DNA from: Paraburkholderia polaris
GTDB lineage: Bacteria > Pseudomonadota > Gammaproteobacteria > Burkholderiales > Burkholderiaceae
DNA: 49,214 bases
Direction: 5' to 3'
Assembly: GCF_012927345.1 (NCBI RefSeq)
Contig: NZ_JABBGJ010000060.1
Span: forward strand, 1 to 49,214
Positions 1 to 8,222 of the stretch are shown piece after piece (the stretch's first letter is position 1; each line of letters starts with the position of its first letter). The notes beneath the pieces are model-generated. The model was not told the DNA's origin, made no database searches, and was given only the letters and a program-made list of their open reading frames with translations. A program made the translations under genes and the position numbers.

Positions 1-292
1 AGGTCGCGGCTGGCGGGGCTTTCACCACCACGCCACGCTGAGTATTGCCGCATATGGGTTTCTGATGGCCCAGCGACTCAGGATGGGATCAGGCAGCGGC
101 GATAAAAAAAACTTCATCGAACGCGCGCTGCCTGCGCTTCCCGCGGATTACATCGCACGCGGCAGTCCAGCGCGCACAACGCCACGTTCCTGACTCCATC
201 ACGACGTTGCGTATCCTGCTCGGACTACGACTCACGCAACGTCTGCACCATTCATCGCAGCGATGGCACGAAAACTATGTGACACAGTAAGA
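1..292 (+). mobile_element. IS701-type insertion sequence, right end (truncated by window edge)
   Basis: The window opens inside an insertion sequence whose transposase tail is described separately. The right boundary is inferred by comparing the flanking repeat with its copy at the other end of the window. The two are identical (inverted) through the bases ACTAACAATTC starting at 292, and differ immediately outside. A 4-bp CTAA at 293-296 fits the YTAR target preferred by the IS701 family, which would place the IS end at 292. The left end and the other target copy lie outside the window, so the duplication cannot be checked. Confidence 0.6.
2..290 (+). pseudogene. IS701 family transposase, C-terminal part, apparently frameshifted
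   Basis: From base 2 the frame reads GRGWRGFHHHATLSIAAYGF and onward, the well-known C-terminal block of IS701-type DDE transposases, and stops at 191-193. The next frame (+1) then continues RAQRHVPDSITTLR to a TAA at 288-290; as I recall the family, this RHVPDSI-type block is its usual C-terminus. The simplest reading is one extra base around 160-175, giving a premature stop. The transposase of this copy is therefore probably inactive. The assignment rests on motif recall; the frameshift could also be a sequencing error. Confidence 0.6.
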
Positions 293-296
293 CTAA

Positions 297-475
297 CAAT
301 TCAAGGAAAGGCCAACGCCCCAGGCAAACAGACAAAGCGCCGCGCTGGCAACCAAATCAAGGAAAGGCCACCGCCACAGGCACACAGACGAACAAGCGCC
401 GCGCAGGCAACCAGATCAAGGCAAGCCCACCGCCGCAGGGCAAACAAACGAACAACCGCCGAACAGGCAAAAACC
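297..475 (-). repeat. Tandem repeat, about three units of 56-60 bp
   Basis: Three imperfect units begin near 300, 357 and 416, each with the blocks CAAGGAAAGGCC (or CAAGGCAAGCCC), CAGGCAAACAGAC and CGCCGCGC. The array lies immediately after the stop codon of the minus-strand CheV gene. Read on the minus strand it is the same repeat as the array at 48736-48911, including a shorter 56-bp terminal unit ending CTTTCCTTGAATTGTTAG. The element is cut by the IS701-type insertion at 292/293. Its function is unknown; it looks like a lineage-specific interspersed repeat. Confidence 0.85.
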
Positions 476-481
476 CCCACC

Positions 482-1465
482 TCAAACAACAACCCCCTCC
501 GCCGCAGGCACCCCCCCCAATGCATTGCGAATAGCCTCAGCCAGCTCAGCGGCTGCAAACTTCGCCACATATCCATTCGCCCCAGCATTCTTCACATGCG
601 CCTCATTAGCGGCGCCGGTCAAAGACGAATGAATGATCACCGGAATATCCCGGGTCCGCTCGTCAGCCTTGATCTGCCGGGTCAACATGAACCCATCCAT
701 CTCCGGCATCTCGAGATCGGTCAACACCAGCGCAATACGGTCCCTCACCCGCGTGCCGGTCGACTGCGCTTCACGCGCGGCCTGCTGCAATGTATTCCAC
801 GCCTCCTCGCCGGTCTTGGTCATCACGTAGTCCGCGCCAATCGCGCTCAACGCCTGCTCAATCAGCTTGCGCGCAAAACCGGAATCGTCAGCGGCGAGAA
901 TCTTCGCGCCGCGGCGGATGCCAAGCGCTTCACCCACGGAGGTCGGGTCGACGCTCGGATGCTGTGACGGAAACACGTCGCGCAACACCTGCTCCACGTC
1001 GATCACCTGGGCGAGCCGCGAGTCGCCCGTGTTGCCGTCGATACGCGCGATGCTCGTCACCAGATTGCCCCCGGCCGCGCCTTCGGCGGATAGGACCTGA
1101 TTCCATTCGAGCCGCACGATGTCATCGACTTCCTCGACCGCAAAAGCCTGCGTCGAGCGCGCGAATTCCGTCACCAGCAATATGTTCAAGCCACGCGTCG
1201 GCTCGCAACCCATCAGGCGCGGCAAATCGATCACGGGAATGATCTGCCCGCGAATGTCTACAGCCCCCATGACGTACGGCGAAGAACCGGCAATCGGCGT
1301 CACCGGCGGCATCGTCGAGATTTCACGCACCTTGAAGACGTTGATGCCGTAAAGCTCGTGCGCGTCGCTGCCAGGAACGGATCCCAGCCGATATAGCAAC
1401 AACTCGAATTTGTTGGAGCTCGTCAGGTTGCTGCGTTCGTCGTTCGCGCGGTGGTCTACTGCCAT
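482..1465 (-). CDS. cheV: CheV-type chemotaxis coupling protein (CheW domain plus receiver)
   Basis: Couples methyl-accepting receptors to the CheA kinase and adapts through its own phosphorylation. The 327 residues begin with a CheW-like domain (about 18-160, with VREISTMPPVTPIAG and GAVDIRGQIIPVIDLP), followed by a response-regulator receiver (about 187-310) with the acidic pair in ILAADDSG, the phospho-acceptor aspartate in LTDLEMPEMDG, the Ser/Thr in IHSSLTG and the lysine in YVAKF. The start at 1465 is preferred to an ATG at 1504 because CTGGAGAG lies just upstream of it. A sigma-28 type promoter lies about 80 bp upstream, agreeing with a flagellar/chemotaxis regulon. No other chemotaxis gene is nearby, so it is an orphan. 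The tandem repeat begins right after its stop. Confidence 0.93.
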   Translation of the reverse strand: MAVDHRANDERSNLTSSNKFELLLYRLGSVPGSDAHELYGINVFKVREISTMPPVTPIAGSSPYVMGAVDIRGQIIPVIDLPRLMGCEPTRGLNILLVTEFARSTQAFAVEEVDDIVRLEWNQVLSAEGAAGGNLVTSIARIDGNTGDSRLAQVIDVEQVLRDVFPSQHPSVDPTSVGEALGIRRGAKILAADDSGFARKLIEQALSAIGADYVMTKTGEEAWNTLQQAAREAQSTGTRVRDRIALVLTDLEMPEMDGFMLTRQIKADERTRDIPVIIHSSLTGAANEAHVKNAGANGYVAKFAAAELAEAIRNALGGVPAAEGVVV

Positions 1466-1546
1466 CGAAACTCTCCAGGGATTGCGGTGCGAGTGGTGCG
1501 CCATGCATACCGTTCGTTCGGCCCTGGCGCGTGCCCTACCTTTTTG

Positions 1547-1573
1547 TTATCGGCGCAACAGCCGGAAAGTTCA
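1547..1573 (-). promoter_or_regulatory. Sigma-28 (FliA) promoter for cheV
   Basis: On the minus strand the sequence reads TGAACTTT, an 11-base spacer, then GCCGATAA. The -10 element matches the FliA consensus exactly, the spacing is the usual 11, and the -35 element matches TAAAGTTT at 6 of 8 positions. Transcription would start about 75 bases before the cheV start at 1465. Confidence 0.8.
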
Positions 1574-1867
1574 GTGAATTCAGGCGGTTTACTGAGGCTT
1601 TCTGGTTAACACCCAGCCGCTATTCGAGGCAGGAAGAGGACGCAGCCTTACAGCAAAAGAAGGTAATTCGTATGAAGGTTACCTAACGTTACAGAAGCGA
1701 CAGCATGGTTTCACATGCCAGGTAATGCGCCTCCTAGAATGCACAGCGATAAGAGCGCGGCGCCGTTAGCCAGTCGCAAGCAACTTGCAACGTATCAGTG
1801 CAATCGCATGCAGTGGCCAAGGCGCACGCGCATCGCAATCGTTTCGCTTCCACTCCAAGGAGAACGT
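1574..1867. other. Intergenic region between divergent cheV and the DUF4142 gene
   Basis: No convincing gene. It carries the upstream region of the DUF4142 gene, with a ribosome-binding site AAGGAGAA at about 1857-1864. A short inverted repeat, GGTAA and TTACC flanking TTCGTATGAAGG, lies near 1660-1682. I see no clear sigma-70 promoter. Confidence 0.4.
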
Positions 1868-2410
1868 ATGAACCGCTTGCCTCTCGCCACCATCACCAGT
1901 GCCTGCATGGCGAGCCTTATGGTCGTCGCTACCGCAGCCAGCGCCCAGACCGCGCCGGCCGCTGCTCGTATTCATGCCGCCGACCAGGCTTTCATCACCG
2001 ACGCCACCCAAGCTGTCGCCACGCAGCGCGACGCCGCACGCATCGCCACTTCGCGCTCCACCGACCGGGACGTGAAGGCATTCGCCGAGCGCGTGTCGAA
2101 CGACAACGCGAAAATCTCGGACGCGCTGCGCGCCGCAAGCCCGCGTGGCGTCGACGTGCCGAAGAACGATCCGGACGCAGCGGTGCTCGCGAGCATCAAT
2201 AACCTGCGTGGCGCCGACTTCGATAAGGCCTATATCGTGCAGGTCGCGCTTGCCGGCGACCAGAAAGCACTGTCGGCCTTCCAGGCGGAAATCGCCTCGG
2301 GCCGCGACGAACAATTGAAGGACGCAGCGAAGAAGGCACTGCCGACTATCCAGGAACATTACGCGATGGCTCAGGATCTTGCCAAGCGTAAGCATCTGAC
2401 AGCCCAGTAA
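1868..2410 (+). CDS. DUF4142 family secreted protein
   Basis: A 180-residue protein with a signal peptide (residues 1 to about 27, ending ASAQT), followed by a DUF4142 helical domain. That domain shows AADQAFITDATQAVATQRDA near its start and the family pattern of a long helix pair, with DVKAFAERVSNDNAKISDAL in the middle and EIASGRDEQLKDAAKKALPT near the end. Such ferritin-like four-helix proteins are common in Burkholderiales and are probably periplasmic; no enzymatic role is established. The start at 1868 is chosen over an upstream in-frame ATG at 1715 because it follows a strong AAGGAGAA site and gives a clean signal peptide. It stands alone, with a hairpin terminator after it. Confidence 0.85.
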   Translation: MNRLPLATITSACMASLMVVATAASAQTAPAAARIHAADQAFITDATQAVATQRDAARIATSRSTDRDVKAFAERVSNDNAKISDALRAASPRGVDVPKNDPDAAVLASINNLRGADFDKAYIVQVALAGDQKALSAFQAEIASGRDEQLKDAAKKALPTIQEHYAMAQDLAKRKHLTAQ

Positions 2411-2450
2411 GCCGCACACCAGGTACAGGCTGGCGCAGTCTGAGCATCAA

Positions 2451-2480
2451 GTGCGCGTCACGTTGCGGTGTGACGCGCAC
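2451..2480 (+). terminator. Hairpin terminator after the DUF4142 gene
   Basis: A perfect 11-bp stem, GTGCGCGTCAC with GTGACGCGCAC, encloses an 8-base loop. It lies 40 bases after the DUF4142 stop codon. It has no following T run, so efficiency is uncertain. Confidence 0.6.
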
Positions 2481-2718
2481 CTCCAGGCGGGATATAAACG
2501 CCTTTGAAAGAGGCGCTTTCTAAGCGCGCCGCCAAAACCAGCAGCAATCCCTTCGCTCGCGGACATTCAAGGCCGCTTGCACACAGCAGACCGAAACCGT
2601 TCTTTTCGGCGATAATCGGCTTCTTTCTTTCAGGCTTGGCCTGCGCGGCCTCCGGCACGACTCAGGCAGCTCGAAAGCCGTTTCCCGATTTCACTCGCAT
2701 TCAATCAAAGCTCACCTC

Positions 2719-4446
2719 ATGAGCAAGCCTGCCAATCTCCCGCAACAGTTGGACCATATGCTTCGGCAGGCCGTCGCGCTTCAGCAGAACGGCGCATTCA
2801 CCGGGGCTGAAGAACTCTACCGAGAGATTCTCGAACTCAAGCCACGCCATTTCGAGGCACTGCAATTGTTGGGCGCGCTCGCGCTGCAGGCGGGTCGTGT
2901 GCAAGAGGGCATCGAACTGCTCAAAAAGGCGCTCGCCATCAATGCGAAACAGGCGCCGATCCATTCGAATCTCGCCTATGCGCTCAATGCCTTGCAACGT
3001 TTCGAGGAAGCGCTCGTTAGCGCTAATCGTGCGCTCGCATTGCAGCCAAAATTCCCTGACGCACTGAACAATCGCGGCAACGCGCAAGCCGGCCTTGACT
3101 TGCCGCTGGAAGCGCTCGGCAGCTTTGATCGCGCCATCGCCTCGATGCCGGATTTCGCGCAAGCCTGGAACAATCGCGCCTGCGTGCTGCGCGATCTGGG
3201 CCGTCCCGCCGAAGCGCTCACAAGCTGCGATCACGCGCTCGCATTGCAGCCGAACTATCCTGACGCATGGAGCAATCGCGGCAATGCGCTTAGCGATCTG
3301 AACCAGCCGCACGAAGCGCGGCAAAGCTATCAGCGCGCGCTCGAACTCGCCCCTGCGTTTGCCGATGCCTGGAACAACCTCGGTCTGACCCAGATCGATC
3401 TCGATGAGCACGCGCAAGCGTTGCAGAGCTACGAGCGCGCGCTGGCCGTGAACCCCACCGCTGCCGAGACGCATTGGAACCAGTCGTTGTGTCTGTTGCA
3501 ACTGGGACAGCTGGAAGCGGGATGGAAGGAATACGAATGGCGCTGGGAGCGTAGCCGGATCAAAGCAGGCAGACGCACCTTTGCGCAACCGCTTTGGCTG
3601 GGCGATTTTTCAATCGATGGCAGAACGATTCTGCTACACGCTGAGCAGGGTCTCGGCGACACGCTGCAGTTTTGCCGCTATGCCGTGATGGTGTCGAAGC
3701 TTGGCGCAAAAGTCGTGCTCGAAGTACCACCCGAATTGATGCGGCTAATGTCCACGCTCGACGGTGTGGATCAATTGGTCGAAGCGGGGCACGCACTGCC
3801 GCCGTTCGATTGTCACTGCCCACTGTTGAGTCTGCCGCTCGCGTTCAAGACCGACCTCGCCAGTATTCCGTCAAAGACGCCTTATCTGTTCACCGATCCG
3901 CAAGCAACGCGTGAGTGGCACGAGCGTATCGCGGCACAAGCGGAAGGGCGCTTGAAGGTCGGGCTCGTCTGGGCTGGCGGAAATCGGCCGCATGTCGCTG
4001 AGCTCCGCAAGAACGACGCGCGCCGTTCAATGACATTCGAGCGGCTCGCACCGATTCTCGATGTGCCGAACGTGCAGTTCTTCAGCCTGCAAAAGGGAGC
4101 GGCTGCGCGGCAATTACCGCACAGCGATTCGTGCCCCAACGTCGTCGACTACACGGAAGAACTCGAGGACTTCGCCGACACGGCTGCGCTGGTGGCAAAC
4201 CTTGATCTGGTGATATCGGTGGATACATCCACCGCGCATCTGGCTGGTGCGCTGGACAAGCCGGTATGGATTCTGAACCGCTTCGACACGTGCTGGCGCT
4301 GGATGCTGGGACGCACCGATACACCCTGGTATGCGCAAGCGAGATTGTTCCGGCAGCCGGCATTGGGTGATTGGGACACCGTGATTCGAAATGCACGTGA
4401 CGCGCTGGCCGCATTGAGCGCCGCGGGAAAACCTCCGGCGCACTGA
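2719..4446 (+). CDS. TPR-repeat protein with C-terminal glycosyltransferase-like domain
   Basis: A 575-residue protein with no signal peptide. Residues 1 to about 270 form seven or so tetratricopeptide repeats, recognisable by recurring A-x-x-NNRG and EAL-x-SxxRALALQP blocks. The rest (about 290-560) resembles a GT-B fold, glycosyltransferase family 9/heptosyltransferase-like domain, with LHAEQGLGDTLQFCRYA early and LVISVDTSTAHLAGALDKPVW late, the usual nucleotide-sugar-binding end. This TPR-GT architecture is common in Burkholderiales and is often annotated as an O-linked GlcNAc transferase-like or polysaccharide-related protein; the acceptor is unknown. The start is the first ATG after a 300-bp gap. 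It stands alone on its strand, with the aldo/keto reductase 185 bp downstream. Confidence 0.85.
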   Translation: MSKPANLPQQLDHMLRQAVALQQNGAFTGAEELYREILELKPRHFEALQLLGALALQAGRVQEGIELLKKALAINAKQAPIHSNLAYALNALQRFEEALVSANRALALQPKFPDALNNRGNAQAGLDLPLEALGSFDRAIASMPDFAQAWNNRACVLRDLGRPAEALTSCDHALALQPNYPDAWSNRGNALSDLNQPHEARQSYQRALELAPAFADAWNNLGLTQIDLDEHAQALQSYERALAVNPTAAETHWNQSLCLLQLGQLEAGWKEYEWRWERSRIKAGRRTFAQPLWLGDFSIDGRTILLHAEQGLGDTLQFCRYAVMVSKLGAKVVLEVPPELMRLMSTLDGVDQLVEAGHALPPFDCHCPLLSLPLAFKTDLASIPSKTPYLFTDPQATREWHERIAAQAEGRLKVGLVWAGGNRPHVAELRKNDARRSMTFERLAPILDVPNVQFFSLQKGAAARQLPHSDSCPNVVDYTEELEDFADTAALVANLDLVISVDTSTAHLAGALDKPVWILNRFDTCWRWMLGRTDTPWYAQARLFRQPALGDWDTVIRNARDALAALSAAGKPPAH

Positions 4447-4631
4447 AGATAAAGCCCTGGCTGTACGTTAGCTGGATAGGTCGGCGCTGCAAGCTTCACT
4501 TCGTTGCCATGACGGCGCTCTTTGACCGGCGCGACATCCTTCAGCACTATGCGAGCCACTCGGCACGTTTGCCCAGACGCGCGTAGACTGAATGTCCGTT
4601 TTATCGACGGCTAGGCCACGGAGATTCATCA

Positions 4632-5657
4632 ATGGAATACAGACATCTGGGTGCATCCGGTTTCAAGGTGCCGGTACTGAGTTTCGGTACGGGCACATTC
4701 GGCGGCAAGGGCGAATTTTTTCAAGCGTGGGGCGCCACCGACGTGGCCGAAGCGCGTCGCCTGATCGACATCTGTTTCGATGCGGGTGTCACGATGTTCG
4801 ACAGCGCGGACATCTATTCAAGCGGCGCTTCCGAGTCGGTGCTCGGTGAAGCGCTCAAGGGCAAACGCGACAAAGCGATCATCTCGACCAAGGCGACCTT
4901 CCGTTTCGACGACGGTCCGAACAATGTCGGCTCGTCGCGCTTTCATCTGATCCAGGCGGTGGACGCGGCGCTCAAACGTCTGCAAACCGATTACATCGAC
5001 CTGTTTCAGTTGCACGGCTTCGACGCGAAGACGCCTGTCGTCGAAGTCATGTCGACGCTCGACGATCTGGTGCGTGCCGGCAAGATCCGCTACACCGGCG
5101 TGTCGAATTTCTCCGGCTGGCATCTGATGAAATCGCAGGACACCGCGGATCGTTACGGCTATCCGCGCTATGTCGCGAATCAGACGTACTACTCGTTGAT
5201 CGGCCGCGATTACGAGTGGGAATTGATGCCACTCGGCGTCGATCAAGGCGTGGGTGCGGTGGTGTGGAGTCCGCTCGGCTGGGGGCGTCTCACCGGCAAG
5301 ATCAAGCGCGGTCAGCCGTTGCCGGAAACGAGCCGTCTGCATAAAACCTCCGACATGGGGCCGCCGGTGCCGGACGAGTATCTGTTCCGCGTACTCGACG
5401 CCATCGACGAGGTCGCAGCCGAAACCGGCAAGACCGTGCCGCAAATCGCGCTGAACTGGCTGCTGCAGCGGCCTACCGTATCGACAGTGCTGATCGGCGC
5501 GCGCAACGAAGAGCAGTTACGACAGAACCTCGGCGCAGTGGGCTGGAATCTGACGCCCGAACAGGTCGCGAAACTCGACGCTGCCAGCGCTGTGCGGCCC
5601 GCGTATCCGTACTGGCATCAGGAAGGATTTACGGAGCGTAATCCGAAGGCGGTTTAA
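4632..5657 (+). CDS. Aldo/keto reductase
   Basis: NAD(P)H-dependent oxidoreductase of the AKR superfamily, 341 residues, predicted cytosolic. The catalytic tetrad is visible as Asp57 and Tyr62 (FDSADIYSSG), Lys87 (ISTKATF) and His128 (LFQLHGFD). The C-terminal cofactor region reads VLIGARNEEQLRQNLGAVGW. An insert-free (TIM) barrel with QALNWLLQRP-type helix 8 resembles the YajO/YghZ-like group acting on aldehydes or sugars. The start follows CACGGAG eight bases upstream. No partner gene points to a substrate, so only the family is assigned. Confidence 0.92.
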   Translation: MEYRHLGASGFKVPVLSFGTGTFGGKGEFFQAWGATDVAEARRLIDICFDAGVTMFDSADIYSSGASESVLGEALKGKRDKAIISTKATFRFDDGPNNVGSSRFHLIQAVDAALKRLQTDYIDLFQLHGFDAKTPVVEVMSTLDDLVRAGKIRYTGVSNFSGWHLMKSQDTADRYGYPRYVANQTYYSLIGRDYEWELMPLGVDQGVGAVVWSPLGWGRLTGKIKRGQPLPETSRLHKTSDMGPPVPDEYLFRVLDAIDEVAAETGKTVPQIALNWLLQRPTVSTVLIGARNEEQLRQNLGAVGWNLTPEQVAKLDAASAVRPAYPYWHQEGFTERNPKAV

Positions 5658-5691
5658 GCGCGCTTCTTTGGCGTTTGCACAGAGTAACAAC

Positions 5692-5734
5692 CCGCTCCGG
5701 CTCGACTGCTATTTGACGAGTTCGGCCGGAGCGG
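5692..5734. terminator. Possible bidirectional hairpin between convergent genes
   Basis: A 10-bp perfect stem, CCGCTCCGGC with GCCGGAGCGG, has a 23-base loop and spans the stop codon of the minus-strand lipoprotein gene. It sits in the 51-bp gap between convergent genes, so it could end transcripts from both sides. The long loop and the lack of a T run make this a weak call. Confidence 0.3.
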
Positions 5735-6263
5735 CGAACAGTTCGCTGTAATAGCGGCGACCCGCATCGAGATGTGGGTCGAATGCGAAACCTTGTTCGA
5801 GCATCGCGTCAAAGTCGGCGCGTTCGATCTTCATCACATAGCTGTGTTCGGTCGTGACAAGGCTGCATGGCCGATCGGTCACAGCCACGCTAAACCATTT
5901 TCCCGCACTCGCATGGCCCGCCGGATACGACTGTTGGCCGTATTCGATTTGCCAACCGCCGTCCAGAAGAATCCATATGCCTTGATCGCTCGCGGTGCCG
6001 CGTGCGCTGCTGTCGCATTGCGTGACCACCGTGGCGGGTTGCGCTTCCCATTCATGCGAATGGCCAATCACCCAACGCAGTTGTTCGGTCGTCAGGCTCG
6101 TGAAAAAGGGCGTGTGCTTTAACAAATGAAGGTAAGTCACAGAGGGTTTCATTTCTGTACTCCGCGTGGTGACGGACGCGTCCGGCGACTGTGGCTTTGC
6201 ATCGCAAGCGGCGATCAGAAACGGCAGCAGCACGGCGCAGGCGACCAGGATTGAGGGTTTCAT
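5709..6263 (-). CDS. Lipoprotein with cyclic-nucleotide-binding-like fold
   Basis: A 184-residue protein with a lipoprotein signal: MKPSILV, a hydrophobic stretch, then the lipobox LIAAC with the modifiable Cys at about residue 20. The mature part reads like a CRP/cNMP-binding beta-roll: HLLKHTPFFTSLTTEQLRWV is the typical entry helix, GIWILLDGGWQIEYGQQSYP the central strands, and SYVMKIERADFDAMLEQG the exit helix. The phosphate-binding cassette (GE-x-A-L/I-x-R-A) is not recognisable, so nucleotide binding is doubtful, and the protein lies outside the cytoplasm. It is the last gene of a same-strand run with two SDR enzymes (85 bp after the first of them). Function unknown; the fold assignment is by pattern recognition only. 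Confidence 0.7.
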   Translation of the reverse strand: MKPSILVACAVLLPFLIAACDAKPQSPDASVTTRSTEMKPSVTYLHLLKHTPFFTSLTTEQLRWVIGHSHEWEAQPATVVTQCDSSARGTASDQGIWILLDGGWQIEYGQQSYPAGHASAGKWFSVAVTDRPCSLVTTEHSYVMKIERADFDAMLEQGFAFDPHLDAGRRYYSELFAAPAELVK

Positions 6264-6348
6264 GAGCGTGTGGGTTCAAAGCGGGAAAGGAACGGCGGGA
6301 CGTCAAGGTTCATCAATGACCCTTGGCGGTCCTCACGGTCATGCTTGA

Positions 6349-7245
6349 TCAACGCTTGATCTTCGCTTCGAGCAGATCGCCCATGCCGATCCGCTTGGCG
6401 AACTCGATGCGCACGCGCTCCGAGACTTCGAGCACTTCACGCGCGCCGTCACCGACGAAGTCGATCACCGAGCGCATCGGCCGCTCACCCGAAGGCAACG
6501 CGATGATCCGCACGATTTCATCGGCCACCGCCTGCGGCTCGGCGTCGTCCGGTGTGAGTTCGGACAGACGCTCGCCGATCTGATCCATCACGCCGTCATA
6601 GCGTGCATACGCGGCGGCGCGTTCCGCATCGGCAGGTTTGCCGGCGCTCGGAAAATGTGCGGTGCCGCGAGTGAACGCGCCCGGCACCACGATCGAGGTT
6701 TCGATACCGAAGCGCGCGATTTCGTAGGCGAGGGTGACCGCCAGGGAATCCATCGCGGCCTTTGCCGCACCGTAGGGGCCGAGGAAGGGAGGAAAGCCGC
6801 CCTTGGTTGTCGTGCTGCTGATCCACAACATCAGGCCGGCTTCCTGCTGGCGCAGATACGGCAACACCGCACGATTCACCCGCTGCGCACCGAACAGGTT
6901 GGTGTCGAACACCTTCACCATTTCCTCGGGCGTGAACGCTTCAGTTGGACCGACCACCAGATGGCCCGCGTTCTGCATCACCACGTCGAGCCGTCCTTGC
7001 TCGCGTTGGATTGTCGCGGCGGCGGCATCGGCGGACTCTTGCGACAACACGTCGAGTTCGAGCGGATGCAACTGGATGTCCTTCGCTTTGGCGAGCGCCC
7101 GCATTTCGTCGGCGCGCGGCTTGTTGCGTCCTTCGACATCGCGCATCGTCGCGTAGACGATATGGCCGGCCTCGGCCAAGGATTGCGCGGTGAGCTTGCC
7201 GATGCCCGTACCTGCGCCCGTAACCAGGATGACGTTCTTCTGCAT
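6349..7245 (-). CDS. Short-chain dehydrogenase/reductase
   Basis: Classical SDR oxidoreductase, 298 residues, cytosolic. The Rossmann motif TGAGTGIG begins at residue 9, the structural NAG motif is at 92-94, and the catalytic serine (143/144, WISSTTTKGG), Tyr158 and Lys162 (YGAAK) are in place. The C-terminal extension of about 50 residues, compared with a typical 250-residue SDR, matches the group that includes oxidoreductases acting on hydrophobic alcohols or ketones; the substrate is unknown. It is encoded 79 bp after a second SDR on the same strand and is probably cotranscribed with it. A TTCTCC-complement GGAGAA site precedes the start. Confidence 0.92.
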   Translation of the reverse strand: MQKNVILVTGAGTGIGKLTAQSLAEAGHIVYATMRDVEGRNKPRADEMRALAKAKDIQLHPLELDVLSQESADAAAATIQREQGRLDVVMQNAGHLVVGPTEAFTPEEMVKVFDTNLFGAQRVNRAVLPYLRQQEAGLMLWISSTTTKGGFPPFLGPYGAAKAAMDSLAVTLAYEIARFGIETSIVVPGAFTRGTAHFPSAGKPADAERAAAYARYDGVMDQIGERLSELTPDDAEPQAVADEIVRIIALPSGERPMRSVIDFVGDGAREVLEVSERVRIEFAKRIGMGDLLEAKIKR

Positions 7246-7324
7246 TTTTCTTCTCCGATTCGTGAAAGTAATACGACGTTTAAACGTGCTGTGAGAAAGG
7301 CTCTGTACGCGTTTTCAAGCTGGG

Positions 7325-8068
7325 TTAAGCGACGCCGCCGTTGGCGCGCAGGATCTGGCCATTGACCCAGCCTGCATCCGGGCCGGCGAGGAAGGACACC
7401 ACCGAAGCGATGTCATCCGGCTGGCCGAGGCGTTGCAGCGGCGGCATCTTGGCGAAGGTCTGGATCTGTTCTTCGGTCTTGCCGTCGAGGAACAGCGACG
7501 TCGCGATCGGACCCGGCGCAACCGCGTTGACGGTGATGTTGCGACCGCGCAATTCCTTGGCGAACACGTGTGTGAAGGCTTCGACGGCGGCCTTGGTGCC
7601 GTTGTAGATCGCATAGCCCGGCATGTTCAACGCCAGCGTCGTGCTCGAGAAGTTGACGATGCGTCCGCCGTTGTTCATCCGTGCGGCCGCTTCGCGCAGG
7701 GTGTTGAAGGTGCCGCGCACGTTGATATCGAAGGTCTGGTCGTACAGGGCGTCGCTGGTGTCGGCGAGCGGCACCGTCTTGAGCACGCCGGCGTTGTTGA
7801 TCAGCGCGTCCACTTTGCCGAGTTGCTGTTCGGTGGTCTCGAACATGCGACGCACGTCGTCGGCTTTCGAAACGTCGGCCTTCACTGCGATGGCCTTGGT
7901 GCCTGCCGCCGTGAGTTCGGCGACGAGCGCATCGGCCTCCGTCGAACTCGACGCGTAGTTGACGGCGACCGCGAAACCGTCCTTGGCGAGGCGTTGCGCA
8001 ACCGCTGCGCCGATGCCACGGGATGCGCCGGTAACGATGGCGACTTGAGCGTTCTTGATCGTGTTCAT
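7325..8068 (-). CDS. SDR family oxidoreductase
   Basis: Classical SDR of 247 residues with TGASRGIG at 13-20, NNAG at 91-94, catalytic Ser141/142, Tyr155 and Lys159 (YNGTK). The conserved NAVAPGPIATSLF and ending NGQILRANGG place it among 3-oxoacyl-ACP reductase-like (FabG-like) enzymes, although without fatty-acid genes around it a FabG role is not implied. The start at 8068 is chosen over 8110 because AAGGAAAC lies just upstream. The gene is divergent from a LysR regulator (154-bp shared intergenic region), the usual arrangement for a LysR-controlled target, and is followed by a second SDR and a lipoprotein. Confidence 0.93.
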   Translation of the reverse strand: MNTIKNAQVAIVTGASRGIGAAVAQRLAKDGFAVAVNYASSSTEADALVAELTAAGTKAIAVKADVSKADDVRRMFETTEQQLGKVDALINNAGVLKTVPLADTSDALYDQTFDINVRGTFNTLREAAARMNNGGRIVNFSSTTLALNMPGYAIYNGTKAAVEAFTHVFAKELRGRNITVNAVAPGPIATSLFLDGKTEEQIQTFAKMPPLQRLGQPDDIASVVSFLAGPDAGWVNGQILRANGGVA

Positions 8069-8222
8069 GATTCGTTTCCTTCTGTGTGGTGGGTTGGTGA
8101 GATGAATCATGGTCGCTTTCGTCGCTGAGATAATCAGGTTAGACTTGCCATCATCATTCCATTTGCTTTAACAATTGGCCGGCGAGCCGCCGAATCGCCG
8201 GCCCGGCACAAAGGCATCAACC

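Noticed and set aside
297..475. CRISPR array
   Set aside because: Units are contiguous and imperfect with no unique spacers, so this is a tandem repeat. The same applies to 48736-48911.
263..967. A 234-codon plus-strand frame across the repeat and cheV
   Set aside because: It is antisense to cheV and contains the tandem repeat as Arg/Lys/Gln-rich sequence; no motif.
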